Below, piece by piece: positions 42,107 through 49,842 of a DNA stretch of 64,000 nt (the first letter of the stretch is position 1; the number at the start of each line of letters is the position of its first letter). The notes beneath the pieces are model-generated. The model saw nothing but the letters and a program-made list of their open reading frames with translations, had not been told where the DNA came from and did no database searches. Where the stretch lies: contig JAZRKE010000037.1 in assembly GCA_045646145.1 (NCBI GenBank), positions 20,728 to 84,727 on the forward strand, read 5' to 3'. The stretch is from SIG565 sp045646145. Lineage in GTDB: Bacteria; Bacillota; Clostridia; Oscillospirales; Acutalibacteraceae. Made by a program: the position numbers and the translations under genes.

Positions 42107-42119
42107 GGAGGAAATTAAT

Positions 42120-42472
42120 ATGGCAAAAGGTTTAGAATTATCACTTAAAGGCGATGCGTTTTTATTACTCAAAGAAGATTTCGATTTAGTTTTGGAACGT
42201 ACCGTTAACAATATGAAGGCTAAGGGCTCTGATGAGGCTACAATTACACTAAAGCTTAATATTTTACTCGAAAAGAGCACTAATTTCACCGATGAGGATG
42301 AAATTGAGGTGGACAAGCCCACCTTCACCTTCGATATAAGCTCTGTAATGCAGGTGAAGGATAAAAAGTCGGGAGTTCTCGGGGGGGGGACTACTATCTC
42401 GAGTTAGACGACAAAAGCAAGAAGTATGTTATGCGCCGCATAGGCGACAAGCAAAAGTCTATGTTTGAATAA
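42120..42472 (+). pseudogene. Phage protein gene with a frameshift at a G9 tract
   Basis: The frame from ATG 42120 (MAKGLELSLKGDAFLLL...) is broken at nine consecutive Gs (42381-42389) and stops shortly after in GGGTTISS. With one extra G or two fewer, the frame continues as GDYYLELDDKSKKYVMRR to GDKQKSMFE and stops at 42472, giving about 117 residues. AGGAGG precedes the start. It may be a sequencing or assembly error, true phase variation, or slippage in expression. The family is not recognised. Confidence 0.75.
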
Positions 42473-42482
42473 GAGGCAGATT

Positions 42483-42914
42483 ATGAATAACGCAAAAGCA
42501 ATTTATAAACCTGATGAATCGGCTGAACAGGAGGCGGTCTTTCAGTGGGCTTCCTTTAATAGCGGCAAGTATCCCGAACTCGAGTTTATGTACCACGTGG
42601 CTAATGAAGGTAAGAGAACGGCTCGGTATGGTGCCGAGCTTAAGAGGATGGGGCTTAAGAACGGTGTTCCTGATATTTGCCTCCCGATACCAAGAGGTAA
42701 TTATCACGGACTGTATATTGAGATGAAGGTCGGGCGCAACGTCCCGACCGACGCTCAAGCAAAATATTTAGAATTTTTAGCGGCACAGGGATACTGTGCC
42801 GTATGGTGCATTGGTGCAGACAATGCAATAAATATTATTAAAGCATATTTGAAGGGGGAGTTTTATCGTGATAAAGAAAATAGGCTCGATACTGCAGAGC
42901 CGAAAGGCAACTAA
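42483..42914 (+). CDS. VRR-NUC domain nuclease
   Basis: A 143-residue nuclease of the PD-(D/E)xK group. It shows SAEQEAVFQWASF, FMYHVANEGKRT, the catalytic segment KNGVPDICLP and GLYIEMKVGRN, and a helical end. Stand-alone VRR-NUC proteins are common in phage replication regions and cut branched DNA. Start 42483 has GAGG upstream; the frame from 42465 begins in the previous gene. Confidence 0.88.
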   Translation: MNNAKAIYKPDESAEQEAVFQWASFNSGKYPELEFMYHVANEGKRTARYGAELKRMGLKNGVPDICLPIPRGNYHGLYIEMKVGRNVPTDAQAKYLEFLAAQGYCAVWCIGADNAINIIKAYLKGEFYRDKENRLDTAEPKGN

Positions 42915-43041
42915 GAGTGAGGTTAATGCGGCATACGATAGCGTATATAATAACGCGAATAAATGTGTGCACTGTGGCGCCGTAATACCTGAAGGTACGT
43001 TATGTTGTTCTGACTGTCAAGAAAAAGTAAAGGAGACTTAA
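42868..43041 (+). CDS. 57-residue zinc-ribbon protein
   Basis: GTG at 42868 has GGGGGAG eight bases upstream. It overlaps the end of the VRR-NUC gene in another frame. The product has a basic N-terminus (MIKKIGSILQSRKATKSE) and a C-terminal CVHCG...CCSDC zinc ribbon. It ends two bases before the next start. Probably nucleic-acid binding. Confidence 0.65.
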   Translation: MIKKIGSILQSRKATKSEVNAAYDSVYNNANKCVHCGAVIPEGTLCCSDCQEKVKET

Positions 43042-43043
43042 AT

Positions 43044-43235
43044 ATGAAATTTACAGAGAAAAACGATAGCGGCATAGAGCTGCATTTGGATTTAGAAGAG
43101 CGCGAGCTTTTATATAATGCCTTGCGCCATTATTCTGCATACGGTAAAGATAACAGTTACATAATCGAGCAGATACCTAAAATTTGCGAGATTATGAATG
43201 TACTTGATTTACCTGAATTCAAAAGAGGAGGTTGA
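43044..43235 (+). CDS. 63-residue hypothetical phage protein
   Basis: An acidic small protein (LHLDLEERELLYNALRHYSA). AAGGAGAC precedes the ATG. It lies tightly between the zinc-ribbon gene and the protease gene. No family recognised. Confidence 0.6.
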   Translation: MKFTEKNDSGIELHLDLEERELLYNALRHYSAYGKDNSYIIEQIPKICEIMNVLDLPEFKRGG

Positions 43236-43241
43236 TATCAA

Positions 43242-44057
43242 ATGTCTGATATTAAAAACAATTACGGTGTAAAGCTATTTAAAAAAGACTTAAGAGATTA
43301 TAAAGTAACAGGTGGATGTGAAATTGAGGAGGCGGAACTGCCGCACATACCTAAAGTAAAAAATCAAGGCTCTGTTAATTCTTGCGCTGCTCATGCATCG
43401 TCTTCAATATTAGAGTGGTTTAACGAAAAAGAAACTGGCAAGTATAACGAGCTTTCCACAGACTTTATCTACGGTATGCAAGGGATAGCGTTTAACCGTA
43501 TGGAAAGTGGAATGTATCTGAGAGATGTTTGCAAAATATTACAAACATACGGAGATGCACTTAAATCTACTGTACCAACTAATACCGAAATGCCTAAATG
43601 CTCTGAAAATCTCTCAAAACTGCTTAATGATGAAGTTTATAAAGAGGCGGAAATATGCAAGGTTAAATCATATGCTAAATGTGATACAAAGGAAAGTATT
43701 AAATATGCGATACTGAATTATGGTGCCGTTCTCGGTTCTGTTAAGTGGTATGATGGTTATAAACTTAAAGACGGAGTTATCGAGTTTGATGAAACATCCG
43801 GCAATGGATACCACGCTGTAATGGTGTACGGCTTTAATAAGAAAGGGTGGTTATGCCAAAACTCTTGGGGGTCTAATTGGGGTAATAACGGAAGATTTAT
43901 ATTGCCTTATGAAATTGGCTTGTGTGAGGCGTGGTCTTTTGTGGATGCCGAGAACTTAGACATACATAAACCGAAAAGAAATAAGATTCTTGATATTTTA
44001 TATAAAATCATTAATTTGATTTGGAATTGTATAAACAAAGAGGTGGGCAGACAATGA
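43242..44057 (+). CDS. Papain-like (C1) cysteine protease
   Basis: A 271-residue C1-family protease. The oxyanion Gln42 and nucleophile Cys48 are in KVKNQGSVNSCAAHA. The catalytic His191 is in GNGYHAVMVYG and Asn207 in CQNSWGSNWGNNGRF. There is no signal peptide. The C-terminal 30 residues have a hydrophobic stretch (ILDILYKIINLIWNCI) that could bind the membrane. It is an unusual gene for a phage early region. AGGAGG precedes the ATG; the stop overlaps the next start. Confidence 0.85.
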   Translation: MSDIKNNYGVKLFKKDLRDYKVTGGCEIEEAELPHIPKVKNQGSVNSCAAHASSSILEWFNEKETGKYNELSTDFIYGMQGIAFNRMESGMYLRDVCKILQTYGDALKSTVPTNTEMPKCSENLSKLLNDEVYKEAEICKVKSYAKCDTKESIKYAILNYGAVLGSVKWYDGYKLKDGVIEFDETSGNGYHAVMVYGFNKKGWLCQNSWGSNWGNNGRFILPYEIGLCEAWSFVDAENLDIHKPKRNKILDILYKIINLIWNCINKEVGRQ

Positions 44058-44578
44058 CAGATAACGAGATTAAAAAGGCTTTGGAGTGTTGTATTGATAC
44101 AATCGGTGTTGATTGCGATAAGTGTCCCTATAGTGATAATTGCGTAACAGACGAAAACACAAGCTTTATAATGACAGATGCCCTTGACCTAATCAACCGC
44201 CTACAAGCAGAGAATGAGAACGCAAGAAAACTACTCGAACAATGTGAGGATAGCGGCGAGTATTGGGAAAGCAAATATAAAACCCTTGAGGCAGAGAATG
44301 AGGAACTGAAAAAAGCAAAATATATCTTTTCTACTGTTGATTATTGTGCAGATGATTTAGAAAAGGCTTTAAAGGAAAATGAAGAATTGAAATCTGCAAT
44401 AAATGGTTTTCGAGGTTATGAGGACAAAATCAAAGCCGAAGCATACAAAGAGTTTGCAAAACTGTTAATGTCTTATTATGCGCAGTTTGATGAAGTGAAT
44501 GAAATTATAACTATTTCAAATTTAGAAAAAGCTGTTAAGGACTGTTTAAAAGAATTGGTGGGTGGTGCTGATGTCTGA
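44054..44578 (+). CDS. Coiled-coil phage protein with Cys cluster
   Basis: A 174-residue protein. The N-terminal cysteines (ALECCI...DCDKCPYSDNC) could bind zinc; the middle is a coiled coil (LINRLQAENENARKLLEQ). GAGGTGGG lies upstream of ATG 44054. Such proteins are common in Firmicutes phages, function unknown. Confidence 0.65.
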   Translation: MTDNEIKKALECCIDTIGVDCDKCPYSDNCVTDENTSFIMTDALDLINRLQAENENARKLLEQCEDSGEYWESKYKTLEAENEELKKAKYIFSTVDYCADDLEKALKENEELKSAINGFRGYEDKIKAEAYKEFAKLLMSYYAQFDEVNEIITISNLEKAVKDCLKELVGGADV

Positions 44579-44852
44579 TTCACGAAGAACGTTAAAAAGC
44601 TGTGTAGTTTGCGGTGGGGAGTTTATGGGCGGTTGGAATGCTAAGTATTGTGATTACTGCAGGGCGCATCCGAACATAGTGGACAAGTCTAAGAAAAAAC
44701 AAGGCCGCCCGCTTACAGGACCTAAAAAGAAAAAACGGGTACCCAGCGGCAAAAGTATACAAGAAATACTCGCCGAGCTTGAAGCCTACAACCGTGAACA
44801 CGGTACCAGATATACATACGGGCAATATATTGAGCTTATCGAAGGGAGGTAA
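44571..44852 (+). CDS. Small zinc-ribbon phage protein
   Basis: A 93-residue protein with CVVCGGEFMGGWNAKYCDYC, then a basic segment (KKKQGRPLTGPKKKKR) and a helical end with HGTRYTYGQY. The start at 44571 overlaps the previous gene by eight bases. Probably DNA- or RNA-binding. Confidence 0.65.
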   Translation: MSDSRRTLKSCVVCGGEFMGGWNAKYCDYCRAHPNIVDKSKKKQGRPLTGPKKKKRVPSGKSIQEILAELEAYNREHGTRYTYGQYIELIEGR

Positions 44853-44857
44853 TACGG

Positions 44858-45295
44858 ATGGACTGGAAAAAGGCGGCGGAGGCAGACCTGCGCAGTTATG
44901 AGGACAGATTAAAGGCGCTTGAGAATATTAAAACTCGAATAGCGGCACAGAAACTGAACCTTGAGGGACTGAGAGCTGCGGCGGCAGATAAGGAGCCGGT
45001 TAAGGGCGGAACTTCCCGGCACGATGATAAAATGATAAACAGTATAGTTGAAATTGAAAGGCTCAAGCGTAACTACGGCGTAACGAGTAGATTAGTTCAA
45101 CTTATTGAAAAAGGTTTATCGGGTTTGAGTTCTGAGGAACGGGATGTTCTGGACTGTTTTTACATTAATCGCGAATACAGGCATATAGACACACTTAGAG
45201 ATAAACTACATCTTGAGAAAAGTCAGATTTATAAGCTGAAAGATATGGCGTTATATAAATTCACTATTTCTTGTTATGGCATTTTAGACTTATAA
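44858..45295 (+). CDS. ArpU/RinA-like late-gene activator
   Basis: A 145-residue protein with a helical N-terminus and a sigma-region-4-like C-terminal HTH: LSSEERDVLDCFYINREYRH, then LRDKLHLEKSQIYKLKDMAL. Size, fold and place just before the terminase genes match ArpU/RinA-type regulators that switch on phage late genes. The tandem 11-bp repeat directly downstream is its likely binding site. AGGGAGG precedes the start. Confidence 0.75.
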   Translation: MDWKKAAEADLRSYEDRLKALENIKTRIAAQKLNLEGLRAAAADKEPVKGGTSRHDDKMINSIVEIERLKRNYGVTSRLVQLIEKGLSGLSSEERDVLDCFYINREYRHIDTLRDKLHLEKSQIYKLKDMALYKFTISCYGILDL

Positions 45296-45296
45296 A

Positions 45297-45342
45297 GAGC
45301 GGAAAAAGAGCGGAAAAAACAATACAAAAAATGTGATATAAT
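45297..45342 (+). promoter_or_regulatory. Late promoter with tandem activator sites
   Basis: GAGCGGAAAAA occurs twice head to tail (45297-45307 and 45308-45318). A TATAAT box lies at 45337-45342. There is no good -35 box; the repeat stands in its place, as expected for an activator-dependent promoter. Confidence 0.65.
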
Positions 45343-45363
45343 GATATCATAGAAAATTTGGAT

Positions 45364-45412
45364 AAAACAGGCAAGCAGGGACGTGATTCCCTGAACTGCC
45401 TGTTTTTATTTT
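45364..45412 (+). terminator. Terminator-like hairpin downstream of the late promoter
   Basis: ACAGGCA pairs with TGCCTGT, with an inner AGGGA/TCCCT stem, followed by a T-rich tract. It lies between the late promoter and terS, so antitermination or read-through may be needed. Confidence 0.65.
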
Positions 45413-45454
45413 GCGCCGGTATAGGAGACGCCGGAGAGGTGGGACGGTGGGTGA

Positions 45455-45545
45455 GGTTGCGAACGCTCGCAGTGCGAGATGCAGTGAGCAAAACGAAGCG
45501 CTGCAGTCGAACAACACGCCACGCTCCAAGTGAGCGTGTGTTCGG
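45455..45545 (+). repeat. Structured tRNA-linked repeat, prophage copy D
   Basis: 91 bp align without gaps to the reverse complement of 22170-22260, with about 11 differences by eye. Within the hairpin, CTCCC/GGGAG of copy A is CTCGC/GCGAG here, a paired change. No tRNA fragment flanks this copy. It shows that a chromosomal repeat family has entered the prophage. Confidence 0.8.
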
Positions 45546-45559
45546 TTACTGCGAGAGGG

Positions 45560-45690
45560 CAACTTCAATAGGAGTGAAAAGTGAAGAGGGTAACACCTCA
45601 TCCGTCGCTTTGCGACACCTTCTCCTCAAGGAGAAGTCTATGCGCGTGTGCGCACGTGCGCGTGTACGCGATTCGTATATAAAGGGAGGG
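45560..45690 (+). repeat. Composite intergenic repeats before terS
   Basis: GTGAAAAGTGAAGAG (also near 22040) is followed by a GTCGC/GCGAC hairpin and CTTCTCCTCAAGGAGAAG, then a 30-bp tract of nearly strict purine-pyrimidine alternation (GCGCGTGTGCGCACGTGCGC and on) at about 45640-45670. No gene is seen between 45296 and 45698. Confidence 0.6.
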
Positions 45691-45698
45691 AAGAAAAG

Positions 45699-46067
45699 TT
45701 GACAAAATTGGACACAAGAGGTATGTATCCTGCAGTAAAGGGAAGAAAAAGAAAGCTTGCGGAACTGCTTGTAAATCCTGATACAGAGCTTAGTATCAGC
45801 GAAATGTGTACGCAAATAGGTATATCGAGACAAACTTTTTATAATTGGCAGCAGGAAAATGAATTCAGAGGCTATGTCAACTGGCTTATAGACTCCTACA
45901 CCGATTCGGAGCTTGCTAATGTGTGGAAAGCTTTAATTAAAAAAGCGGTTAGCGGCGATGTAGCCGCGCAAAAGCTGTATATGGAGCTTAAAAATAAGTA
46001 TAAGCAGCAGGTAAATATCGATGGTGGTGTAGTTATAATTTCGGGAGAAGATGACTTAAGTGAATAA
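45699..46067 (+). CDS. terS: Terminase small subunit
   Basis: A 122-residue protein with an HTH (LSISEMCTQIGISRQTFYNW) followed by a helical region (AQKLYMELKNKYKQQVNI) typical of small terminases that bind the packaging site. The TTG at 45699 with AAGGGAGGG upstream is the preferred start; ATG 45723 is possible. It overlaps terL by eight bases. Confidence 0.82.
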   Translation: MTKLDTRGMYPAVKGRKRKLAELLVNPDTELSISEMCTQIGISRQTFYNWQQENEFRGYVNWLIDSYTDSELANVWKALIKKAVSGDVAAQKLYMELKNKYKQQVNIDGGVVIISGEDDLSE

Positions 46068-47397
46068 AGTGCATTTACCGAATATTGTTGGCGGTGGGTA
46101 CCGAGATTTTTGGAACGATAAAAGCAGATACCGAGTGCTGAAGGGCGGTAAAGGCTCTAAAAAGAGCACCACAACGGCGCTTAATCTAATATACAGGCTT
46201 ATGAAATATCCTGAAAGTAATCTACTTGTGGTGCGAGGGGTAATGAATACACATAGAGATTCAACCTTTGCGCAGCTTGAGTGGGCACAGGAGAAACTAA
46301 AAGTTAGCCATCTATGGCGAAATACCGTAAGCCCTATGGAAATGACATATAAACCAACAGGGCAAAAAATACTCTTCAGAGGCTTTGACGACGTTCTAAA
46401 ACTGGCATCTACTACCGTTAAAAAAGGGTATTTGTGTTGGGTGTGGATAGAGGAAGCTTATGAAATAGCGAGTGAAGCCGATTTCGATAAGCTAGACCTA
46501 TCAATGCCCCGTGGTAACGTGCCTGAAGGACTTTTCAAGCAAACAACCTTAACCTTTAACCCCTGGAGTGAAACCCATTGGCTGAAAAGCCGCTTTTTTG
46601 ATAAGGAAGCCGACAATGTAAGCACATTTTCAACTAATTACCTTTGCAACGAGTTTTTAGATAGCGCGGATATATCGGTGTTCGAGCAGATGAAGGCTAC
46701 TAACTACCGCAAATATGCCGTTGCAGGCTTAGGTGAATGGGGTATTGCTGAAGGTCTTGTGTATGAAAACTGGGAGGTACTCGACTTCGAAGTGGATAAG
46801 CTCGGCGCCGATGACGGTACCGAGTGGCAATATAAACACTTTTTCGGGCTTGATTACGGTTACAGTAATGACCCGACCGGGTTTGTTGCCCTTGCTGCAA
46901 ATCCGATAAGTAAAGAAATCTACATATTTGATGAGTTTTATGAAAAGAAACTCTTAAATTCAGATATAGCTGCAAGGCTCAAGCATAAAGGATACGCTAA
47001 AGAGCGCATCAGAGCCGATGCAGCCGAGCCAAAGAGTAATGATGACCTGCGCCGATTAGGAGTTCAGCGTATACTACCGAGCGTTAAGGGCAAGGATAGC
47101 ATAATTAACGGAATAGCGGCAATACAGGAATATAAAATCTATGTTCATCCGAAATGTGAAAATACAATTTATGAGCTTGGCTCTTATAGGTGGAAAAAAG
47201 ACCGAAACGAAAACGGACTTAATACGCCTGAGGATAGCGATAATCACCTTATGGACGCTTTAAGATATGCGTTCTATGATGTGAGATATTTTAGACCCGA
47301 TGACCCGAAGGTTAAAAAACGTAAAACACCAGAAGAACGCTTTAACTATGAACGGGGAATAAGAGGTGATGATATGAAAGGAGGCTGGGGCGGTTGA
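46060..47397 (+). CDS. terL: Terminase large subunit
   Basis: A 445-residue packaging motor of the PBSX/Terminase_3 type. Walker A is LKGGKGSKKSTTTA, Walker B is CWVWIEEAYE, and the nuclease domain starts with FFGLDYGYSNDPTGFVA and carries KDSIINGIAAIQEYK and SDNHLMDALRYAFYD. It uses ATP to translocate DNA and cuts the concatemer. Confidence 0.93.
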   Translation: MNKVHLPNIVGGGYRDFWNDKSRYRVLKGGKGSKKSTTTALNLIYRLMKYPESNLLVVRGVMNTHRDSTFAQLEWAQEKLKVSHLWRNTVSPMEMTYKPTGQKILFRGFDDVLKLASTTVKKGYLCWVWIEEAYEIASEADFDKLDLSMPRGNVPEGLFKQTTLTFNPWSETHWLKSRFFDKEADNVSTFSTNYLCNEFLDSADISVFEQMKATNYRKYAVAGLGEWGIAEGLVYENWEVLDFEVDKLGADDGTEWQYKHFFGLDYGYSNDPTGFVALAANPISKEIYIFDEFYEKKLLNSDIAARLKHKGYAKERIRADAAEPKSNDDLRRLGVQRILPSVKGKDSIINGIAAIQEYKIYVHPKCENTIYELGSYRWKKDRNENGLNTPEDSDNHLMDALRYAFYDVRYFRPDDPKVKKRKTPEERFNYERGIRGDDMKGGWGG

Positions 47398-47621
47398 TTG
47401 TAATAATGCTTATGTGTCTAATAATTCTTTGGCTGATTTCGGCGGGGATTTCTGCTGTAATCGGCTTTTATTATGCCAAAGAGAAATATATCGGCAAAAA
47501 GAAAAAGCTGACACAAGATAAAGTTGAGCCGACTGAGGAAGAAATTTACCTTAGAGATAAGAAAAAACGCGAGGAAGAAAACTTTTGGAAGTACGACGGC
47601 ACCGAACAGGAAAGCGGTTAA
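47394..47621 (+). CDS. Small membrane-anchored late protein
   Basis: A 75-residue protein with one N-terminal membrane helix and a charged tail (DKKKREEENFWKYDGTEQES). TTG 47394 is eight bases from AGGAGG and overlaps the terL stop; ATG 47406 is farther away. Its place between terL and scaffold is unusual. Function unknown. Confidence 0.55.
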   Translation: MIVIMLMCLIILWLISAGISAVIGFYYAKEKYIGKKKKLTQDKVEPTEEEIYLRDKKKREEENFWKYDGTEQESG

Positions 47622-47651
47622 TGTAAATTAAGAAGTAATATGTTTCTAACA

Positions 47652-47690
47652 TCTAGCGTCTAGTATCTAGAATCTAGTATGTGGAATAAA
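47652..47690. repeat. Tandem TCTAG motifs
   Basis: Four TCTAG motifs follow closely (CATCTAGCGTCTAGTATC and on). They form a short direct-repeat tract in the gap before the scaffold gene. Confidence 0.5.
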
Positions 47691-47726
47691 TAAAATGCTC
47701 TAACCTTGAGCAGAAGGAGAAAACAA

Positions 47727-48527
47727 ATGGAAAACGAAACAAATGCAGTAGTCTCAGAGGAAACCATACCCGAGGCAGATGCACAGACTGCCGAGCAGGT
47801 GGCGACTGAAACCGAACCGAGTAGCACAGGTACGGCAGAAGGCGCAGACAATTCGGCGGCAGCTGAAGGCGAAGGAGCAAACGGTACAGAGGTTAATCCT
47901 GAATCGGCAGACGAGCCGATTATAACTATTAGGTATAACCATCAGGACCGTCAGCTTACTAAGACAGAGGCTGTAACATTGGCGCAAAAAGGTTTAAAGA
48001 TGGATTCTATGGCCGATATGCTAAATGATATTTCATATTTAGCGGCAATTCAGGATAAGACACCGGCCGAGCTTATCAAGGGTTACATAGAAGCAGGTGA
48101 AAACATTAAGCGCCAGGAGCTTATAGACCGTTACGGCGGAGATGATGAGGCTATTGAGGTTCTGATGGAGAAATTCAGAACTGAGAATCAGCAAAAATTC
48201 TCTGCAGTAAAGGAAACTATTAAGCAAAAGGAAGAGGCGGCTGAGCAGGATTTAAACCAGCGAATAGCCGATGAATTCCAAAATATGAAGGCGGACTTTT
48301 CAGAGCTTACCGATTACACTTCTCTACCAACAGAGGTAAAACGGGCGGCTGTAAATGGAACGCCGCTTAAATATGCGTATTTAGAATATAAGTACGCGCA
48401 GGAAAAACAGGTGGCTGCAGCCCGTCAAAGTGCGGAGCAGGCGGCCAAGAAATCCACAGGCAGTATGGCGACTGCTGAGGGCGCAAGTTCTACAGAGGAT
48501 GCACTGCTTAGAGGATTATGGAATTAA
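47727..48527 (+). CDS. Capsid scaffolding protein
   Basis: A 266-residue acidic protein. The first 65 residues are low-complexity Ala/Glu/Thr/Ser. Then come ITIRYNHQDRQLTKTEAVTL, a typical start of phage scaffold proteins, and long helices with EQDLNQRIADEFQNMKADF. AAGGAG precedes ATG 47727. It is directly upstream of the capsid gene, as scaffolds usually are. Confidence 0.8.
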   Translation: MENETNAVVSEETIPEADAQTAEQVATETEPSSTGTAEGADNSAAAEGEGANGTEVNPESADEPIITIRYNHQDRQLTKTEAVTLAQKGLKMDSMADMLNDISYLAAIQDKTPAELIKGYIEAGENIKRQELIDRYGGDDEAIEVLMEKFRTENQQKFSAVKETIKQKEEAAEQDLNQRIADEFQNMKADFSELTDYTSLPTEVKRAAVNGTPLKYAYLEYKYAQEKQVAAARQSAEQAAKKSTGSMATAEGASSTEDALLRGLWN

Positions 48528-48600
48528 ATGCGTAATTAATACCCCACCACCGCCAAAGGCGGGGCCTCTCTTCAAGGAGAAGCCTAAAAGTGAGGAAAAT
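48528..48600 (+). repeat. Short interspersed repeat between scaffold and capsid genes
   Basis: ATGCGTAATTAAT (compare 16530-16548), then a CCGCC/GGCGG hairpin and CTCTTCAAGGAGAAGCCT. The last part matches the repeat near 45625, again with a different hairpin stem. Confidence 0.5.
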
Positions 48601-48634
48601 TTGAAAATATTTTAATTTAAAGGAGAAATTTATT

Positions 48635-49591
48635 ATGTCATTAAACACATTAGCGTTCGCAACCAAGTTTGCGGATCAGCTTGACAAAATGATTACACAG
48701 AAGGCAGTTACCGGTTTTATGGCCGATAATGTACTTCGCGCTAAATTTGTAGGCGCAAAAACAGTTATTCTTCCCGATATTGACTTTGTAGGTCTTGCAG
48801 ATTATGACCGAGACAGTGGTTTTGCAAAGGGTGCTATGTCTGTAAATCATACCTCTTATCAGCTTAACAAAGACCGTGCTCGAACTCTGCAGATAGATCG
48901 TGAGGATATGGATGAGACCGGTATCGCTAATCTTGCTGGTAAAATTATGAGTGAATATGTAAGAACAAAGGTTATACCTGAAGTGGATGCATATACTTTA
49001 TCTAAACTTGCAGGCATGGCCGCAACAGCTGATGAAGCAACTGGTAAAACCAACAACACCATTGTACTCAATACTGCAGAGGTATACGCACAGTTTAATG
49101 AGCTCGCAAACGGCATTTATGCTAAGACTGGTTATGACAGTGAACTGGTGGCATTTGTTAACCCGACTGTTTACGCTGCGCTTATGAATTCGGCAGAAAT
49201 TCAGAGAATGATCGTTGTATCGGACTTTGAGCAGGGTGAAATTAATCTTAAAGTGAAAAAACTTAACGATGTAGTTATTATTCCTGTAGCAGCTGATAGA
49301 ATGAAGACAGAATACACTTTTGGCGGCGCCGTAAAAGATAAAGAGGGCAATGTTATTGTTCCTGAAACAAATGAAGGCGGCTTTAATCCGACAGATGAAG
49401 CAAAGGATATTGGTATGCTAGTACTTCCGAAGAAAGCTGCTCATCTAGTTAAAAAGAGTGAGAAAATCCGTGTATTCGAGCCAGATACTAATCAGAGCGC
49501 AGATGCATATAAATTTGATTACAGAATTTACTATGATGTGTTCGTTAAGAAGAGCGAATTAAATCATATTGCGGCTGCCATTGAGGCGTAA
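48635..49591 (+). CDS. Major capsid protein
   Basis: A 318-residue HK97-fold coat protein. It begins SLNTLAFATKFADQLDKMIT; the middle has TLQIDREDMDETGIANLAG and KVIPEVDAYTLSKLAG (spine helix region), and the end has KFDYRIYYDVFVKK. AAGGAG precedes the ATG. It is the expected neighbour of the scaffold gene. Confidence 0.88.
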   Translation: MSLNTLAFATKFADQLDKMITQKAVTGFMADNVLRAKFVGAKTVILPDIDFVGLADYDRDSGFAKGAMSVNHTSYQLNKDRARTLQIDREDMDETGIANLAGKIMSEYVRTKVIPEVDAYTLSKLAGMAATADEATGKTNNTIVLNTAEVYAQFNELANGIYAKTGYDSELVAFVNPTVYAALMNSAEIQRMIVVSDFEQGEINLKVKKLNDVVIIPVAADRMKTEYTFGGAVKDKEGNVIVPETNEGGFNPTDEAKDIGMLVLPKKAAHLVKKSEKIRVFEPDTNQSADAYKFDYRIYYDVFVKKSELNHIAAAIEA

Positions 49592-49606
49592 TAAGAAACG
49601 GAAATG

Positions 49607-49635
49607 GGGAGAGGCGTTTTGCTTCTCCCTTTATT
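49607..49635 (+). terminator. Partial terminator after the capsid gene
   Basis: GGGAGAGGC pairs with GCTTCTCCC around TTTT, followed by TTTATT. Such a site would lower expression of genes after the capsid gene. Confidence 0.6.
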
Positions 49636-49656
49636 CCTGTATTGTGGAGAATCAAA

Positions 49657-49842
49657 ATGAAACTTAAAAGTAAGTACGGAAATATAATTGAAGTTACTGA
49701 AAACAAAAGAAAAATTGAGTATTTGAAGAGTTTAGGATATACCGAGGTTGAAGATAAACCTATACAGCGAAAGGCAAACAACAAGGTTAATAAAACAAAA
49801 AATAATAACACCACAAAAGGAAAGGTGAAAAACAATGAATAA
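49657..49842 (+). CDS. Small Lys/Asn-rich late protein
   Basis: A 61-residue protein: a short folded part (KLKSKYGNIIEVTENKRKIE) similar in look to head-joining peptides, then a basic Lys/Asn tail. Start 49657 has TGGAGAA upstream. It overlaps the portal gene by eight bases. Confidence 0.6.
   Translation: MKLKSKYGNIIEVTENKRKIEYLKSLGYTEVEDKPIQRKANNKVNKTKNNNTTKGKVKNNE

Noticed and set aside
45358..45702. 114-codon frame before terS
   Set aside because: It spans a terminator and several repeats; terS has its own start with a ribosome site at 45699.
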